A stretch of DNA of 64,000 nt from NCBI RefSeq assembly GCF_036786105.1, contig NZ_DAIQRQ010000001.1, positions 1 to 64,000 on the forward strand, given 5' to 3'. Shown in pieces: positions 17,576 through 26,222 of this stretch. The stretch is from Ohtaekwangia sp036786105 (GTDB lineage Bacteria; Bacteroidota; Bacteroidia; Cytophagales; Cyclobacteriaceae). Positions within the stretch are counted from its first letter, which is position 1. Every line of letters begins with the position of its first letter. The notes beneath the pieces were generated by a model. It made no database searches, was not told the DNA's origin, and was given only the letters and a program-made list of their open reading frames with translations. The position numbers and the translations under genes were made by a program.

Positions 17576-18562
17576 CTATTTATTAATAGGCACCTTATTA
17601 AGAATAACCTTGATAATGTCAGCGGGGCGCACGTTATCGGCTTCGGCTTCATAATTCAAGAGTATACGATGGCTCATAACATCCAGAGCAACTTCTTTAA
17701 TATCTTCAGGCAATACGTAGTCACGCCCTTCCATGTAGGCCATAGCCTTTGCCGCCAGGTTTAGATTTATACTGGCACGTGGTGATGCACCAAACTGTAT
17801 GTACTGTGCCTGTTCGTTTAGTTTATATTCAAGAGGTTTACGCGTGGCGTATACCAGTTCGATGATATAGCGCTCCAGCGATTCTGATATCTTTACTCTG
17901 TTTACCTGCTCACGGATCGAGAAGATCTCTTCCTTTGTAAGCATGGTTGTTACCTTATAGTTGAATTGCATGTTGGAAATCCTGCGCATGATCTCAATCT
18001 CCTGCTCCTTGGTTGGATAGTCAACATATACCTTCATCATGAAGCGGTCTACCTGCGCTTCCGGCAGCGGATAGGTTCCTTCCTGGTCAACGGGGTTTTG
18101 CGTTGCCAAAACCAGGAAAGGTCTGTCGAGTTTAAATGTAGTTTCTCCAATCGTAACCTGCTTTTCCTGCATGGCTTCCAATAGAGCAGATTGTACTTTA
18201 GCCGGAGAACGGTTGATCTCGTCAGCCAGTATGATATTGGCAAATATAGGGCCCTGCTTTACTTCAAACTTTCCTTCCTTCTGATTGTAGATCATAGTAC
18301 CAATAAGGTCGGCCGGCAAAAGGTCGGGCGTAAATTGTATACGTTGAAAATCCAGGTGCAGTACTTGTGCAAGCGTACTTACAGTTAGCGTCTTGGCGAG
18401 GCCGGGTACACCTTCGAGAAGAATGTGACCGTTTGTAAACAGTCCGATCATCAGTCTGTTCACCATATACTGTTGGCCCACTACAACCTTGCCTACTTCG
18501 GCATAGACTTCTTTTATTTTTTCCTTATGTTCTTCGTGCTTTTCAACGGCTACGGAATCCAT
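17576..18562 (-). CDS. MoxR family AAA+ ATPase
   Basis: 328 residues, full length. Walker A is in LLEGVPGLAKT, Walker B in ILADEINRSPAK, and sensor motifs lie in LATQNPVDQEGTYPLPEAQ. MoxR proteins act as chaperone-like ATPases, usually beside DUF58 and von Willebrand proteins that insert metals or control stress responses. Here no such partner is adjacent on either side, which is atypical. Confidence 0.92.
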   Translation of the reverse strand: MDSVAVEKHEEHKEKIKEVYAEVGKVVVGQQYMVNRLMIGLFTNGHILLEGVPGLAKTLTVSTLAQVLHLDFQRIQFTPDLLPADLIGTMIYNQKEGKFEVKQGPIFANIILADEINRSPAKVQSALLEAMQEKQVTIGETTFKLDRPFLVLATQNPVDQEGTYPLPEAQVDRFMMKVYVDYPTKEQEIEIMRRISNMQFNYKVTTMLTKEEIFSIREQVNRVKISESLERYIIELVYATRKPLEYKLNEQAQYIQFGASPRASINLNLAAKAMAYMEGRDYVLPEDIKEVALDVMSHRILLNYEAEADNVRPADIIKVILNKVPINK

Positions 18563-18587
18563 ATACAGTAATTAGTTTTAAACCGAT

Positions 18588-18595
18588 CAAAAATA
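18588..18595 (-). promoter_or_regulatory. Bacteroidota -7 element for the MoxR gene
   Basis: On the minus strand this reads TATTTTTG (TAnnTTTG), ending 25 bases before the MoxR ATG. No clear -33 box. Confidence 0.35.
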
Positions 18596-18659
18596 GCGTA
18601 ATTATTGAAAAAATAAGGCCTGAAAACAGACGGAATGCTAATTTAAGATGTAACTCAAA

Positions 18660-19349
18660 ATGCCCAGAACGTTCGTCATCGGAGATATTCACGGTGCCTC
18701 CCGCGCCCTACGTCAATGCCTGCAACGGGCGGGCTTTGATATGGAAGGAGATCACCTTATTTGTTTGGGAGATGTGTGTGATGGCTGGCCTGATACAAAG
18801 CAATGTATTGACGATCTTCTGTCCATTAAGAAGGTAACCTACATTCTGGGGAATCACGATCACTGGACTTTGCAATGGATGCAAAGCGGCTTTGTGGATA
18901 ATGGTTGGATTAAGCAGGGTGGGCAGGCAACCATAAAATCATATCACGGCCCTGTGCCTCCTGAACATGTTCAGTTTTTAAAACAGGCACAACCTTATTT
19001 TCTTATGCACAACAAATTGTTCGTTCATGCAGGCATCGATCCTAAACGACCCTTGGAACAGCAGGGGCCTGATATATTTCTTTGGGACAGAAGCCTCGCT
19101 CGCATTGCTTTAGACTTATACCTGAAAAAGATAAACGGGAGGCTTACTCATTTTGATGAGGTCTATATCGGGCATACACCTATTCCCTTTACCAAACCCA
19201 TTCAGTCGTGTGAAGTATGGATGATGGATACCGGAGCGGGATGGTCGGGTGTGCTCTCGATGATGGATATAGACACAAAAGAAGTATATACCAGTGATCC
19301 AGTGCCATCACTCTACCCTGGCGTCATTGGTCGAACGAAGAAAGACTGA
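18660..19349 (+). CDS. PPP-family metallophosphoesterase (Ser/Thr phosphatase-like)
   Basis: 229 residues. All dinuclear metal motifs are present: GDIHG (7-11), LGDVCDGWPD, LGNHDHW, FVHAGID and YIGHTP. This is the layout of bacterial PrpA/PrpB and ApaH-like enzymes, which remove phosphate from proteins or cleave dinucleotides. Which one applies cannot be decided from sequence. Convergent with the exonuclease at 19359, only 9 bases away. Confidence 0.88.
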   Translation: MPRTFVIGDIHGASRALRQCLQRAGFDMEGDHLICLGDVCDGWPDTKQCIDDLLSIKKVTYILGNHDHWTLQWMQSGFVDNGWIKQGGQATIKSYHGPVPPEHVQFLKQAQPYFLMHNKLFVHAGIDPKRPLEQQGPDIFLWDRSLARIALDLYLKKINGRLTHFDEVYIGHTPIPFTKPIQSCEVWMMDTGAGWSGVLSMMDIDTKEVYTSDPVPSLYPGVIGRTKKD

Positions 19350-19358
19350 ATTAATCTT

Positions 19359-20078
19359 TTACGAAGCAGACTGAACGACCAGGGTTTGCTCCAGCTGAAT
19401 ACCCCGAAGCTTCAGAAATAGTTGAGCAAGAACTTCCACATCGCGAAGGCAATAATCTTTGATGCGGGCAAGATCGTGTTCTACATGGTATACCTGGTTT
19501 ACTTTGCTTCCATCTATATCGCTCTTGCTGGATGGAATATTGAAAATGGTTGCCAGCAACTCCAGCGAGGTGAAGTGTTTATAATCACCAAACTTCCACA
19601 ACTCCATGGTATCATAATGTGGCACTTCCCATGGTTTTTTACCAGCTATATTCAGCATGGCTGGCAATGCAATGCCATTTACCAGCATTCTGCGGCACAG
19701 ATAGGGAAAGTCGAATTCCTTGCCATTGTGCGCACAAAGCTTGTCAGTATTGGCATTAAGTTTATCGAGCATGCATTTAAATTCCGTTAGCAATGCTTTC
19801 TCATCATCACTGTAATACGCTTTTGTTTTTAGTGTAAGCACACCATTCTCATCTTCATAGAATTTACCTACGCATATACAGATAACTTTTCCGAATTCGG
19901 CAAAGATCGCTGCGCGATCGAGGTATAACTGTTCATCGGTTAGTTCGGAATCTCTTCTCAGGTGACTTGCTTTTCGCGCCCACAATGTTTTAAGGCGTTC
20001 ATCCAAAGAATGAAAATCATCAGTATAGGATACTGTTTCTATATCAAGAAATAAAACTTCGCGCAACTCCTGGTTCAT
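19359..20078 (-). CDS. Predicted 3'-5' exonuclease (PolB exonuclease-like, DEDDy)
   Basis: 239 residues. Exo I is FLDIET near the N-terminus, Exo II AHNGKEFDFPYL, and Exo III YCLRDVEVL with a YxxxD arrangement, so the DEDDy catalytic set is complete. Belongs to the stand-alone exonucleases related to the proofreading domain of DNA polymerase B. Probable role in DNA repair or RNA turnover. A short membrane protein gene overlaps its start by four bases. Confidence 0.87.
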   Translation of the reverse strand: MNQELREVLFLDIETVSYTDDFHSLDERLKTLWARKASHLRRDSELTDEQLYLDRAAIFAEFGKVICICVGKFYEDENGVLTLKTKAYYSDDEKALLTEFKCMLDKLNANTDKLCAHNGKEFDFPYLCRRMLVNGIALPAMLNIAGKKPWEVPHYDTMELWKFGDYKHFTSLELLATIFNIPSSKSDIDGSKVNQVYHVEHDLARIKDYCLRDVEVLAQLFLKLRGIQLEQTLVVQSAS

Positions 20079-20286
20079 ACTCCCCCGTTTATTGATTGAT
20101 CTTGTTGACTTGCATAGTTATATCGCGCATCTTCCAGGTTTGAAAAGAAATCTGAAAAATATTCCTCCTGTGTTTCTGATAATCCTGTGCTGTAGCCATA
20201 GACGAATTGAAATAAAAAGAGCACAACAAAACCTGCCAGTAAAACAACGATGGTGCGGATAAGCCGCTTCTTAAAAGGATTTTCAT
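20075..20286 (-). pseudogene. Small membrane protein, start separated by one missing base
   Basis: With one A added to the AAAA after the ATG at 20286, the frame reads a 70-residue protein: MKNPFKKRL, a membrane helix RTIVVLLAGFVVLFLFQFVY, then an acidic tail (TQEEYFSDFFSNLEDARYN) ending in SINGGV. Its stop overlaps the exonuclease ATG by four bases (ATGA), as expected in an operon. Without the added base this frame has no ATG, GTG or TTG start after the preceding gene. Function unknown. Confidence 0.5.
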
Positions 20287-20307
20287 GTATGGTAGAGATT
20301 AATATCG

Positions 20308-20718
20308 TCAGGAGTGGAGCACACCCTCCATGTCAAGTTCTTTTATAAACGTGATGTTATCCTCACAAATAGCATCCGGCACAAACACAAAGCGCTTATC
20401 AAAAATTTGTCTTCCTATATAGTAGCTTACCCAATACTCGTTGTTGAGGTGAAAAACAGAAGGATCGATCGGCTCGATCAGCACAGCGCTATTTTCAGAA
20501 ATGGTATCAAGGTAATGACGCAAGATTGAGGTCTGTTGCTGCTGGCCATCTTTCTCACCGTAACCTTTGCTGGCAACCAATGTATTTTCAATCGGAAAAT
20601 CGTTGTTATTGATCAGGTATACCTTCCACTCGTCTTGCTCCCCTGCGCTTCTTTTCCGGGCCACGGCAAGTGTTACATTCTTTACCTCCGGTTGTTCAAT
20701 ATCCTTCATCATAACCAC
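20308..20718 (-). CDS. Conserved hypothetical protein, Ig-like
   Basis: 136 residues (Met1, Met3 and Met4 are all possible starts). Not a named family that I can assign with confidence. Alternating strands such as EWKVYLINNNDFPIENTLV and YWVSYYIGRQIFDKRFVFV suggest an all-beta, Ig-like domain. No catalytic motif. Its start overlaps the lipB end by 10 bases and it precedes the small membrane protein, so it is part of the minus-strand lipB gene group. Confidence 0.75.
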   Translation of the reverse strand: MVMMKDIEQPEVKNVTLAVARKRSAGEQDEWKVYLINNNDFPIENTLVASKGYGEKDGQQQQTSILRHYLDTISENSAVLIEPIDPSVFHLNNEYWVSYYIGRQIFDKRFVFVPDAICEDNITFIKELDMEGVLHS

Positions 20719-21425
20719 TCGAAATCAAACTGTTCACGAAATTTTTCTTTCAATATTTCCTGTACTTCCCGTACATCAACTTTTCTGCCCAACTCTTTTT
20801 CCAGCGAAGTGACTGCTTTGTCTTGTATGCCGCACGGCACGATATAGGCGAAATATCGCAAGTCTGGATTAATGTTAAAAGCAAAACCATGCATCGTTAC
20901 CCAGCGGCTGGTCTTTACACCCAACGCACAGATTTTTCGTGCCTTGCGCTCATTCTCCACATCAATCCATACGCCGGTAAGACCGGCAATACGGCCGGCA
21001 TCAATTTTATATTCCTTCAATGTCTGTATAACGGATTCTTCCAGCAGACGCATATACTTGTGGATGTCTGTGAAAAAATTTTCCAGGTCCAATATAGGAT
21101 ATCCCACAATCTGACCCGGTCCGTGGTAGGTTATATCTCCTCCACGATTAATATGATGGTATGTGGCATGCACCGTATGCAGCTCTTCCTTAGAGATAAT
21201 GAGGTTACTCTCATCGCCGCTTTTGCCAAGCGTAAATACATGCGGGTGCTCACAAAACAGCAGATAATTGTCAGTGATCTTCTGCTGATTTTCCGGCAGA
21301 TTTCTATTCTCTGTTTTTACAGCAAGTGTTTTATCAAAAAGTGAAACCTGGTAATCCCAGGCTTGCTGATATTCTTTAAGACCGAGATCTATAAATTTTA
21401 CTTTTTTGTTCAACAGGCTATTCAT
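20709..21425 (-). CDS. lipB: Octanoyltransferase LipB
   Basis: 238 residues. It transfers octanoyl groups from acyl carrier protein to lipoyl domains. The substrate-pocket motif is RGGDITYHGPGQIVGYPI. The conserved Lys lies in KICALGVKTSRWVTMHG and the nucleophile Cys in YIVPCGIQDKAVTS, so the Cys/Lys dyad is complete. It overlaps the membrane protein upstream by 8 bases and the hypothetical protein downstream by 10. Confidence 0.95.
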   Translation of the reverse strand: MNSLLNKKVKFIDLGLKEYQQAWDYQVSLFDKTLAVKTENRNLPENQQKITDNYLLFCEHPHVFTLGKSGDESNLIISKEELHTVHATYHHINRGGDITYHGPGQIVGYPILDLENFFTDIHKYMRLLEESVIQTLKEYKIDAGRIAGLTGVWIDVENERKARKICALGVKTSRWVTMHGFAFNINPDLRYFAYIVPCGIQDKAVTSLEKELGRKVDVREVQEILKEKFREQFDFEWL

Positions 21426-22200
21426 TCTCGTTCACTTCGTCCTCCAGTATATTCGACCACACATGATAGGTGATATTGATGTTCAGAATCTTGTCGTAGG
21501 TAATTACAAAAAGATCGCCCGGCATTGAGTAGTAGCGTGCATCCAGGTAGCGCTCCAGGTATCCTACATTTGGCTGATTGGATGTGAGATCGTCCTGCAT
21601 TTTTCTACGGTATACCTGCGACAGATAAATTCGGTCTAAGCCATTCTCACGCGATAGAAAGTAATCTTTCAACGTTCCACTATATACCAATGGACCTTCA
21701 CCGGTTTGCATCAACACATCAACCTGAATAAGATCTATATTTTTAGATTCACCAGGTTTCTCCAGATCCAATATCTCACCACTGAAAAGGTAATACCATT
21801 CATTGTTCAGCCGCAGCGGAGGATACTTTAAATCCCACCGGAATTTGCGCACCAGCTGGCGCACGAGCAATCCCAACACAACCGCTATACCGATCATTGT
21901 AAGCAGATAGAGAGAAAAGTATAGCAGGCTGCTGCGAATCAACGCAAAATTAATGGTGCCCGAATCGGTAATGATTTTATACACCAATTCGAGCTTGACC
22001 TGATAAGGCGTGAGGTTCTCGATTATAATAATGCCGGCCAGTTGAAAGATGAGGGCGGGAACAATGGCCCAGAAAATTTCATCTACTGCCGATATCTTGA
22101 AAGATTGCTTGGTGTACGTTCCATGTAAATAGGAATACCGGAACGCAAGACCGGGAATGATGAGTATAAACAGAAAGATTGAACCGAAAACAAGATTCAT
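21418..22200 (-). CDS. Membrane protein of unknown function
   Basis: 260 residues with three or four hydrophobic segments (about 4-22, 42-62, 90-112) and a soluble C-terminal half rich in strands. No family recognised. The C-terminal part (DLIQVDVLMQTGEGPLVYSGTLKDYFL) would face the cytoplasm or periplasm. The start of lipB overlaps its 3' end by 8 bases, so it is translationally coupled to lipoate synthesis genes. Confidence 0.75.
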   Translation of the reverse strand: MNLVFGSIFLFILIIPGLAFRYSYLHGTYTKQSFKISAVDEIFWAIVPALIFQLAGIIIIENLTPYQVKLELVYKIITDSGTINFALIRSSLLYFSLYLLTMIGIAVVLGLLVRQLVRKFRWDLKYPPLRLNNEWYYLFSGEILDLEKPGESKNIDLIQVDVLMQTGEGPLVYSGTLKDYFLSRENGLDRIYLSQVYRRKMQDDLTSNQPNVGYLERYLDARYYSMPGDLFVITYDKILNINITYHVWSNILEDEVNENE

Positions 22201-22224
22201 GAATAACCCTCCGAAAGGTTTTCG

Positions 22225-22416
22225 TTATTTCTTATCGATCGCCTTCAGCCTGACGAGTTTCAATTCTTCTCCGTCAACTTTTATAGTAGGGCGTTCTTCT
22301 TCCGTGAGCTGGGAGCGCTCTACCATGCGATCGGCAATGATGGCTAACATCAGCTGTTTGGCTAACTGCGGATTCTCCAGGATTTTCCGGGTGCGTTTGC
22401 TGATGGGTGCTTTCAT
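22225..22416 (-). CDS. Small basic hypothetical protein
   Basis: 63 residues, highly charged, starting MKAPISKRTRKILENPQ. No motif recognised. Supported by its good ATG, lack of any competing gene, coding-like composition and position (24 bases before the next minus-strand gene). May be a small regulator or an over-call. Confidence 0.5.
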   Translation of the reverse strand: MKAPISKRTRKILENPQLAKQLMLAIIADRMVERSQLTEEERPTIKVDGEELKLVRLKAIDKK

Positions 22417-22465
22417 ACGCGTTATTGTTTTAAAGTTACAACGAAAGTCCCTGAAAACAAGTTTC

Positions 22466-23473
22466 TTACTTCTGCTTCTCCAGCTCAGTTCGCAAGTACG
22501 TTATCGAGTCATTTGCTTCCGGCTCTACACCGTTCTCTTTGGCCAGGTAATAAGAAATCCAGTCTGTAAGATGTATCAGGTAATAATATTGTTCCAGCAG
22601 CGATGCTCCTTCTCCGATGATATCAATCACCGGTTTGGAATTTTTCTCGAGAAGGTCGCGTGAGATCTCCATTCGTTTCTCAACACGCTCATGATCATGA
22701 TCGGAATAAAGATATACAGCCTGCAGCATTGGCATTAACGCTTCCGGGTAGCACCAGCCTGCAATTTCATTGTGATTGATCTCGGGGAATGTATTGGTGT
22801 GCGCCAGTTGTTTGGCATTTTCATTCAATTGCTGCTGAAACCGAAGTGCCATGGCATATAATCGGCTGTCGCAGTAAATAACCGGAAGCTTGCCTCTCAG
22901 TTTTTTAGCAATGAGTTCGGCTTCCGACTGGATTCCTTTCTCACCTCGGTCCAGGAACTCGATAGCATTCTCGGTTTCTTTAATAAAGGCCGCACCGATC
23001 AGGTTGGTATGATACAATACATACAGCAATGCAATCAAGTTATAGGGCAACATGGCCCGAGGGCTGTCTGACCCGGAAGGAAGCTGTATATACTGAAGAT
23101 TATATTCTCTGCAGATATCCAGAAGTTTACCACCCGAGGCAATAGCGATTACCTGGGCACGCTTCAATAAAGCTTTGTTCAGGGCTGAAACGGTTTCCTC
23201 CGAATCACCACTATAGGAGCAGGCTATGAATAATGTATGCGGACTAACAAACTGGGGAATGTTATAGCTCTTGCAAACAGTGATGGGGATGGGTATACGG
23301 CCAAAGGTAAGCGACTCCACAAGGTTAGCACCTATACCAGACGAACCCATGCCGGCAATAACAACATTGCGTATATCGCTACCGGGGCGATCGAGATCTA
23401 ACGATTGCCCGATCTTCAGCGCATCCGACAACTGACGGGTAAATCCTTCGATATATTTTTTGGTAATAGACAT
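22466..23473 (-). CDS. Bifunctional phosphoglucose/phosphomannose isomerase
   Basis: 335 residues from ATG 23473. A longer frame upstream begins with low-complexity sequence unlike the family. SIS domain 1 has VVIAGMGSSGIGANL with a phosphate-binding Ser, and FIACSYSGDSEETVSA; domain 2 has HNEIAGW with the catalytic His/Glu region. Interconverts glucose-6-P or mannose-6-P with fructose-6-P. Such dual enzymes occur in archaea and Bacteroidota. It supplies mannose-6-P for glycans. Confidence 0.88.
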   Translation of the reverse strand: MSITKKYIEGFTRQLSDALKIGQSLDLDRPGSDIRNVVIAGMGSSGIGANLVESLTFGRIPIPITVCKSYNIPQFVSPHTLFIACSYSGDSEETVSALNKALLKRAQVIAIASGGKLLDICREYNLQYIQLPSGSDSPRAMLPYNLIALLYVLYHTNLIGAAFIKETENAIEFLDRGEKGIQSEAELIAKKLRGKLPVIYCDSRLYAMALRFQQQLNENAKQLAHTNTFPEINHNEIAGWCYPEALMPMLQAVYLYSDHDHERVEKRMEISRDLLEKNSKPVIDIIGEGASLLEQYYYLIHLTDWISYYLAKENGVEPEANDSITYLRTELEKQK

Positions 23474-23592
23474 AGTCGTAATTTGGTATTCAAAGATACG
23501 ATATAACCACAAAGCACGAAGTGCTTTTCTCACACTCATTCTCACTTTCACCGCCTTCACACCAGGAATTAACAAACACACCTACAACCGTT

Positions 23593-23943
23593 GTGAGCAG
23601 TAAGATTAAAAAAGGAAAAAAGGGCGAGCAGCTTGCCGCAGATTTTCTAATAGCCAAAGGATTTGAGATCGTAGCGCGGAATTACCGCCACAAACATGCC
23701 GAGATTGATTTGATTGTAAAGCGAGGCGACTGGTTAATCTTTGTTGAAGTAAAAGCCAGGAGTTCTGCCGAGTTTGGTGAACCGGAGGAATTTGTGGATT
23801 CACGGAAGATCAACAAAATTTATGAAGCTGCTGAAGAGTTTATTTTCTCCACCGACTGGCAGGGGCACATCCGGTTTGATATAGTATCGGTAAAACTTGG
23901 AGCAGAGCCTGTGGTTGAACTCTTCGAAGATGCTATCAATTGA
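23593..23943 (+). CDS. YraN/UPF0102 endonuclease-fold protein
   Basis: 116 residues from the GTG at 23593, the family's usual size. The first open frame begins earlier, overlapping the divergent gene. Motifs KGKKGEQLAADFLIAKGF, HAEIDLIV and FVEVKAR match the YraN/UPF0102 fold of restriction-endonuclease type, with the D-ExK acids. Cellular role is not settled. Followed by a hairpin shared with dsbD. Confidence 0.88.
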   Translation: MSSKIKKGKKGEQLAADFLIAKGFEIVARNYRHKHAEIDLIVKRGDWLIFVEVKARSSAEFGEPEEFVDSRKINKIYEAAEEFIFSTDWQGHIRFDIVSVKLGAEPVVELFEDAIN

Positions 23944-23955
23944 GCTTACCAGGAA

Positions 23956-23985
23956 TAAAAAAGGAGATGCGCTATACATCTCCTT
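23956..23985 (-). terminator. Terminator for dsbD (minus strand)
   Basis: A perfect 9-base stem, AAGGAGATG with CATCTCCTT, has an A-run on its left side that gives a U-run on the minus strand. It lies 18 bases after the dsbD stop on that strand. Confidence 0.65.
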
Positions 23986-24003
23986 CTATCTATTGCAGTT
24001 TAG

Positions 24004-26094
24004 TTAATACAATTCTTTGAATTTTTTCTTTCCCGCTTCCAGGAACTTCACAAAGCTATCAACTTTCTTATCATATCCGTAAGGTGACACAAGCACGCGC
24101 TCATCTTTACCAACCAGCACATAGAATGGCTGCGCGTTATTGTTAAGATTAGCTATCTGCAGATCAGCATTTTGTTTTCCAATGGTCTTTTTCACTTTTT
24201 TATCGTATCTGGAAGTATACCAATCGCTCTCCGGTAATTCGGTCTTATCGTCTACATATAGCGCTACTACAACAAAATCATTTTTCAGTTTATCGAGCAC
24301 TTGCGGATCCGACCATACTACTGCTTCCATCTCACGGCAGTTGGTGCAGCCGTGTCCTGTGAAGTCAATAAACAAAGGTTTATTCTGCTGACGTGCACAG
24401 GTAATAGCCTGTTTGTAATCGAAGTAACCTTTTATACCATGGGGCAAATGCAAAAACTCGCTATACTTTGGCTCATCACAAATTTGGTTGGCCTTGGAAT
24501 TACGCGCTGCCGACAGCAGATCAAAATCGTGTGTGTGCAGGGGAGGCAGATAACCTGCCAGTGCTTTCAGTGGAGCTCCCCACATGCCGGGAATGAGATA
24601 TACTACGAATGTAAATGCTACTGCTGCAAGAGAAAGGCGAACAATGCTTACACGTTTGTCGTCTGCATCTTTACCTGTATCGCCCGATAGACGGAAACCT
24701 TTCATGAGGTATATACCAATAAGTGTAACGATAACTATCCAGATGGCAATGTTCACTTCACGATCCAAAATTCCCCAATGAAACGCCTGGTCTGCTATAC
24801 TTAGAAACTTGAAGGCGAGGGCAATTTCAATGAAGCCTAAAACAACCTTCACAGCATTCAACCATCCGCCAGACTTCGGCATAGAGCTTAACCATCCGGG
24901 GAAGAAGGCGAATAAGGTAAATGGTATTGCAAACGCCAGTGAAAATGCAAACATCCCCACAATCGGCTTTAGAAATTCGCCACCGGCAGATGACACCAGT
25001 ATACTTCCCACCAACGGACCGGTACATGAAAATGATACCAGAACTAGTGTAAAAGCCATGAAGAACACTCCTAGAAAACCACCTTTCTCGGCCTGCTGAT
25101 CTACCTTATTAATGAAGGTGCCTGGTAAGGTAATTTCAAAAAGCCCAAGAAATGAAAGTCCGAAAACTATAAATACAGTAAAGAATATCAGGTTCGGCAG
25201 CCACTCTGTTGAAAGGTGGTTTGCAGTTTCTGGTCCCATAAGGGGAGCTACAGCTGCACCAATTAATGTATAGATAATTACAATCGACAATCCGTATATC
25301 AACGCTTGAACTTTAGAGCGTCCTTGTGTAAAGAAGCTCACCGTCATAGGGATCATCGGGAAAACACAAGGCGTAAGTAACGCTGCCAGACCAGCTAAAA
25401 AAGCCAGCAGAAAGAAACCCGCAAAAGATTCTTGGCGCGGGTCTTCTTTTACAAGTGTTGGGTCAAGTATAGGGCCTTTGATTTCGCCGTAAGAAGTTGC
25501 AGGTTGTTTTGCCTCTGCTACAGCAATGATTGTATCTACTACTGGCGAAGGCAACTGTTGTGTCGTTAACACGGTTTCTTCCTTCGGATTTTCAACCATG
25601 GTATTTGGGCGTTCAATCGTTTTGCCTTCTACTTTAATCGCTCCAAATACAAGGTCACCATTAAACAATACGCATTTGCCTTCTACTTCCGAACAAACTT
25701 GTCCTTCATAGGCACCCGTCAGCACAAGTGCAGGAGCCAGTATTTTTATTTTCTGGCGAAACTCTCCAGTGCCCTCGAAGATGCGCACATCACAATCGAA
25801 TATCTTATCATGCTTCGTCTTGTCTTTTATAGCAACCAGGTCGCCTTCAAGAGCAAAGCTCGGGTGTTTCTCCAACGTAACAGACATTGGTACGGGACCA
25901 CAATCGGGGTCAAATCCTACTGAATAGATATACCAGTTCTTATTGATAGTTGCTTTGAAAACCAACTCCACCACATCACCAACTTTATAACTTTTGGAGG
26001 GAGTTTCTGCTACAAGTTGGGCAGGCTGAAGAACCTGTGCATAACCTGTTATAGCTGCCAATAGCAGCAGACCGAGGAATATTCGTTTTAGCAT
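24004..26094 (-). CDS. dsbD: Thiol:disulfide interchange protein DsbD-like
   Basis: 696 residues in the three-part DsbD plan. A signal peptide precedes a periplasmic DsbC-like domain (about 20-200), then an eight-helix membrane core with its redox cysteines in LTPCVFPMIPMTV and FSCTGPLVG, then a thioredoxin domain with GHGCTNCREME. It passes electrons from cytoplasmic thioredoxin to the periplasm for disulfide repair and cytochrome maturation. Stand-alone gene. Two secreted thioredoxin-fold proteins at 47227 and 47875 are possible clients. Confidence 0.93.
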   Translation of the reverse strand: MLKRIFLGLLLLAAITGYAQVLQPAQLVAETPSKSYKVGDVVELVFKATINKNWYIYSVGFDPDCGPVPMSVTLEKHPSFALEGDLVAIKDKTKHDKIFDCDVRIFEGTGEFRQKIKILAPALVLTGAYEGQVCSEVEGKCVLFNGDLVFGAIKVEGKTIERPNTMVENPKEETVLTTQQLPSPVVDTIIAVAEAKQPATSYGEIKGPILDPTLVKEDPRQESFAGFFLLAFLAGLAALLTPCVFPMIPMTVSFFTQGRSKVQALIYGLSIVIIYTLIGAAVAPLMGPETANHLSTEWLPNLIFFTVFIVFGLSFLGLFEITLPGTFINKVDQQAEKGGFLGVFFMAFTLVLVSFSCTGPLVGSILVSSAGGEFLKPIVGMFAFSLAFAIPFTLFAFFPGWLSSMPKSGGWLNAVKVVLGFIEIALAFKFLSIADQAFHWGILDREVNIAIWIVIVTLIGIYLMKGFRLSGDTGKDADDKRVSIVRLSLAAVAFTFVVYLIPGMWGAPLKALAGYLPPLHTHDFDLLSAARNSKANQICDEPKYSEFLHLPHGIKGYFDYKQAITCARQQNKPLFIDFTGHGCTNCREMEAVVWSDPQVLDKLKNDFVVVALYVDDKTELPESDWYTSRYDKKVKKTIGKQNADLQIANLNNNAQPFYVLVGKDERVLVSPYGYDKKVDSFVKFLEAGKKKFKELY

Positions 26095-26222
26095 GATTAA
26101 AAATTCAGCGCGCTAAAATAACGAACTCCCTCTCAAATTAGTTGGTCACGTAAGGGGAAAGGTATTGTTACCGACATTTGTTAGGAATTTTTTAACAAAT
26201 GCGAACTTCTAAAGGTCCATCA

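Noticed and set aside
20823..21344. 173-residue plus-strand open frame opposite lipB
   Set aside because: Antisense to the conserved lipB gene with no start-site support or homology.
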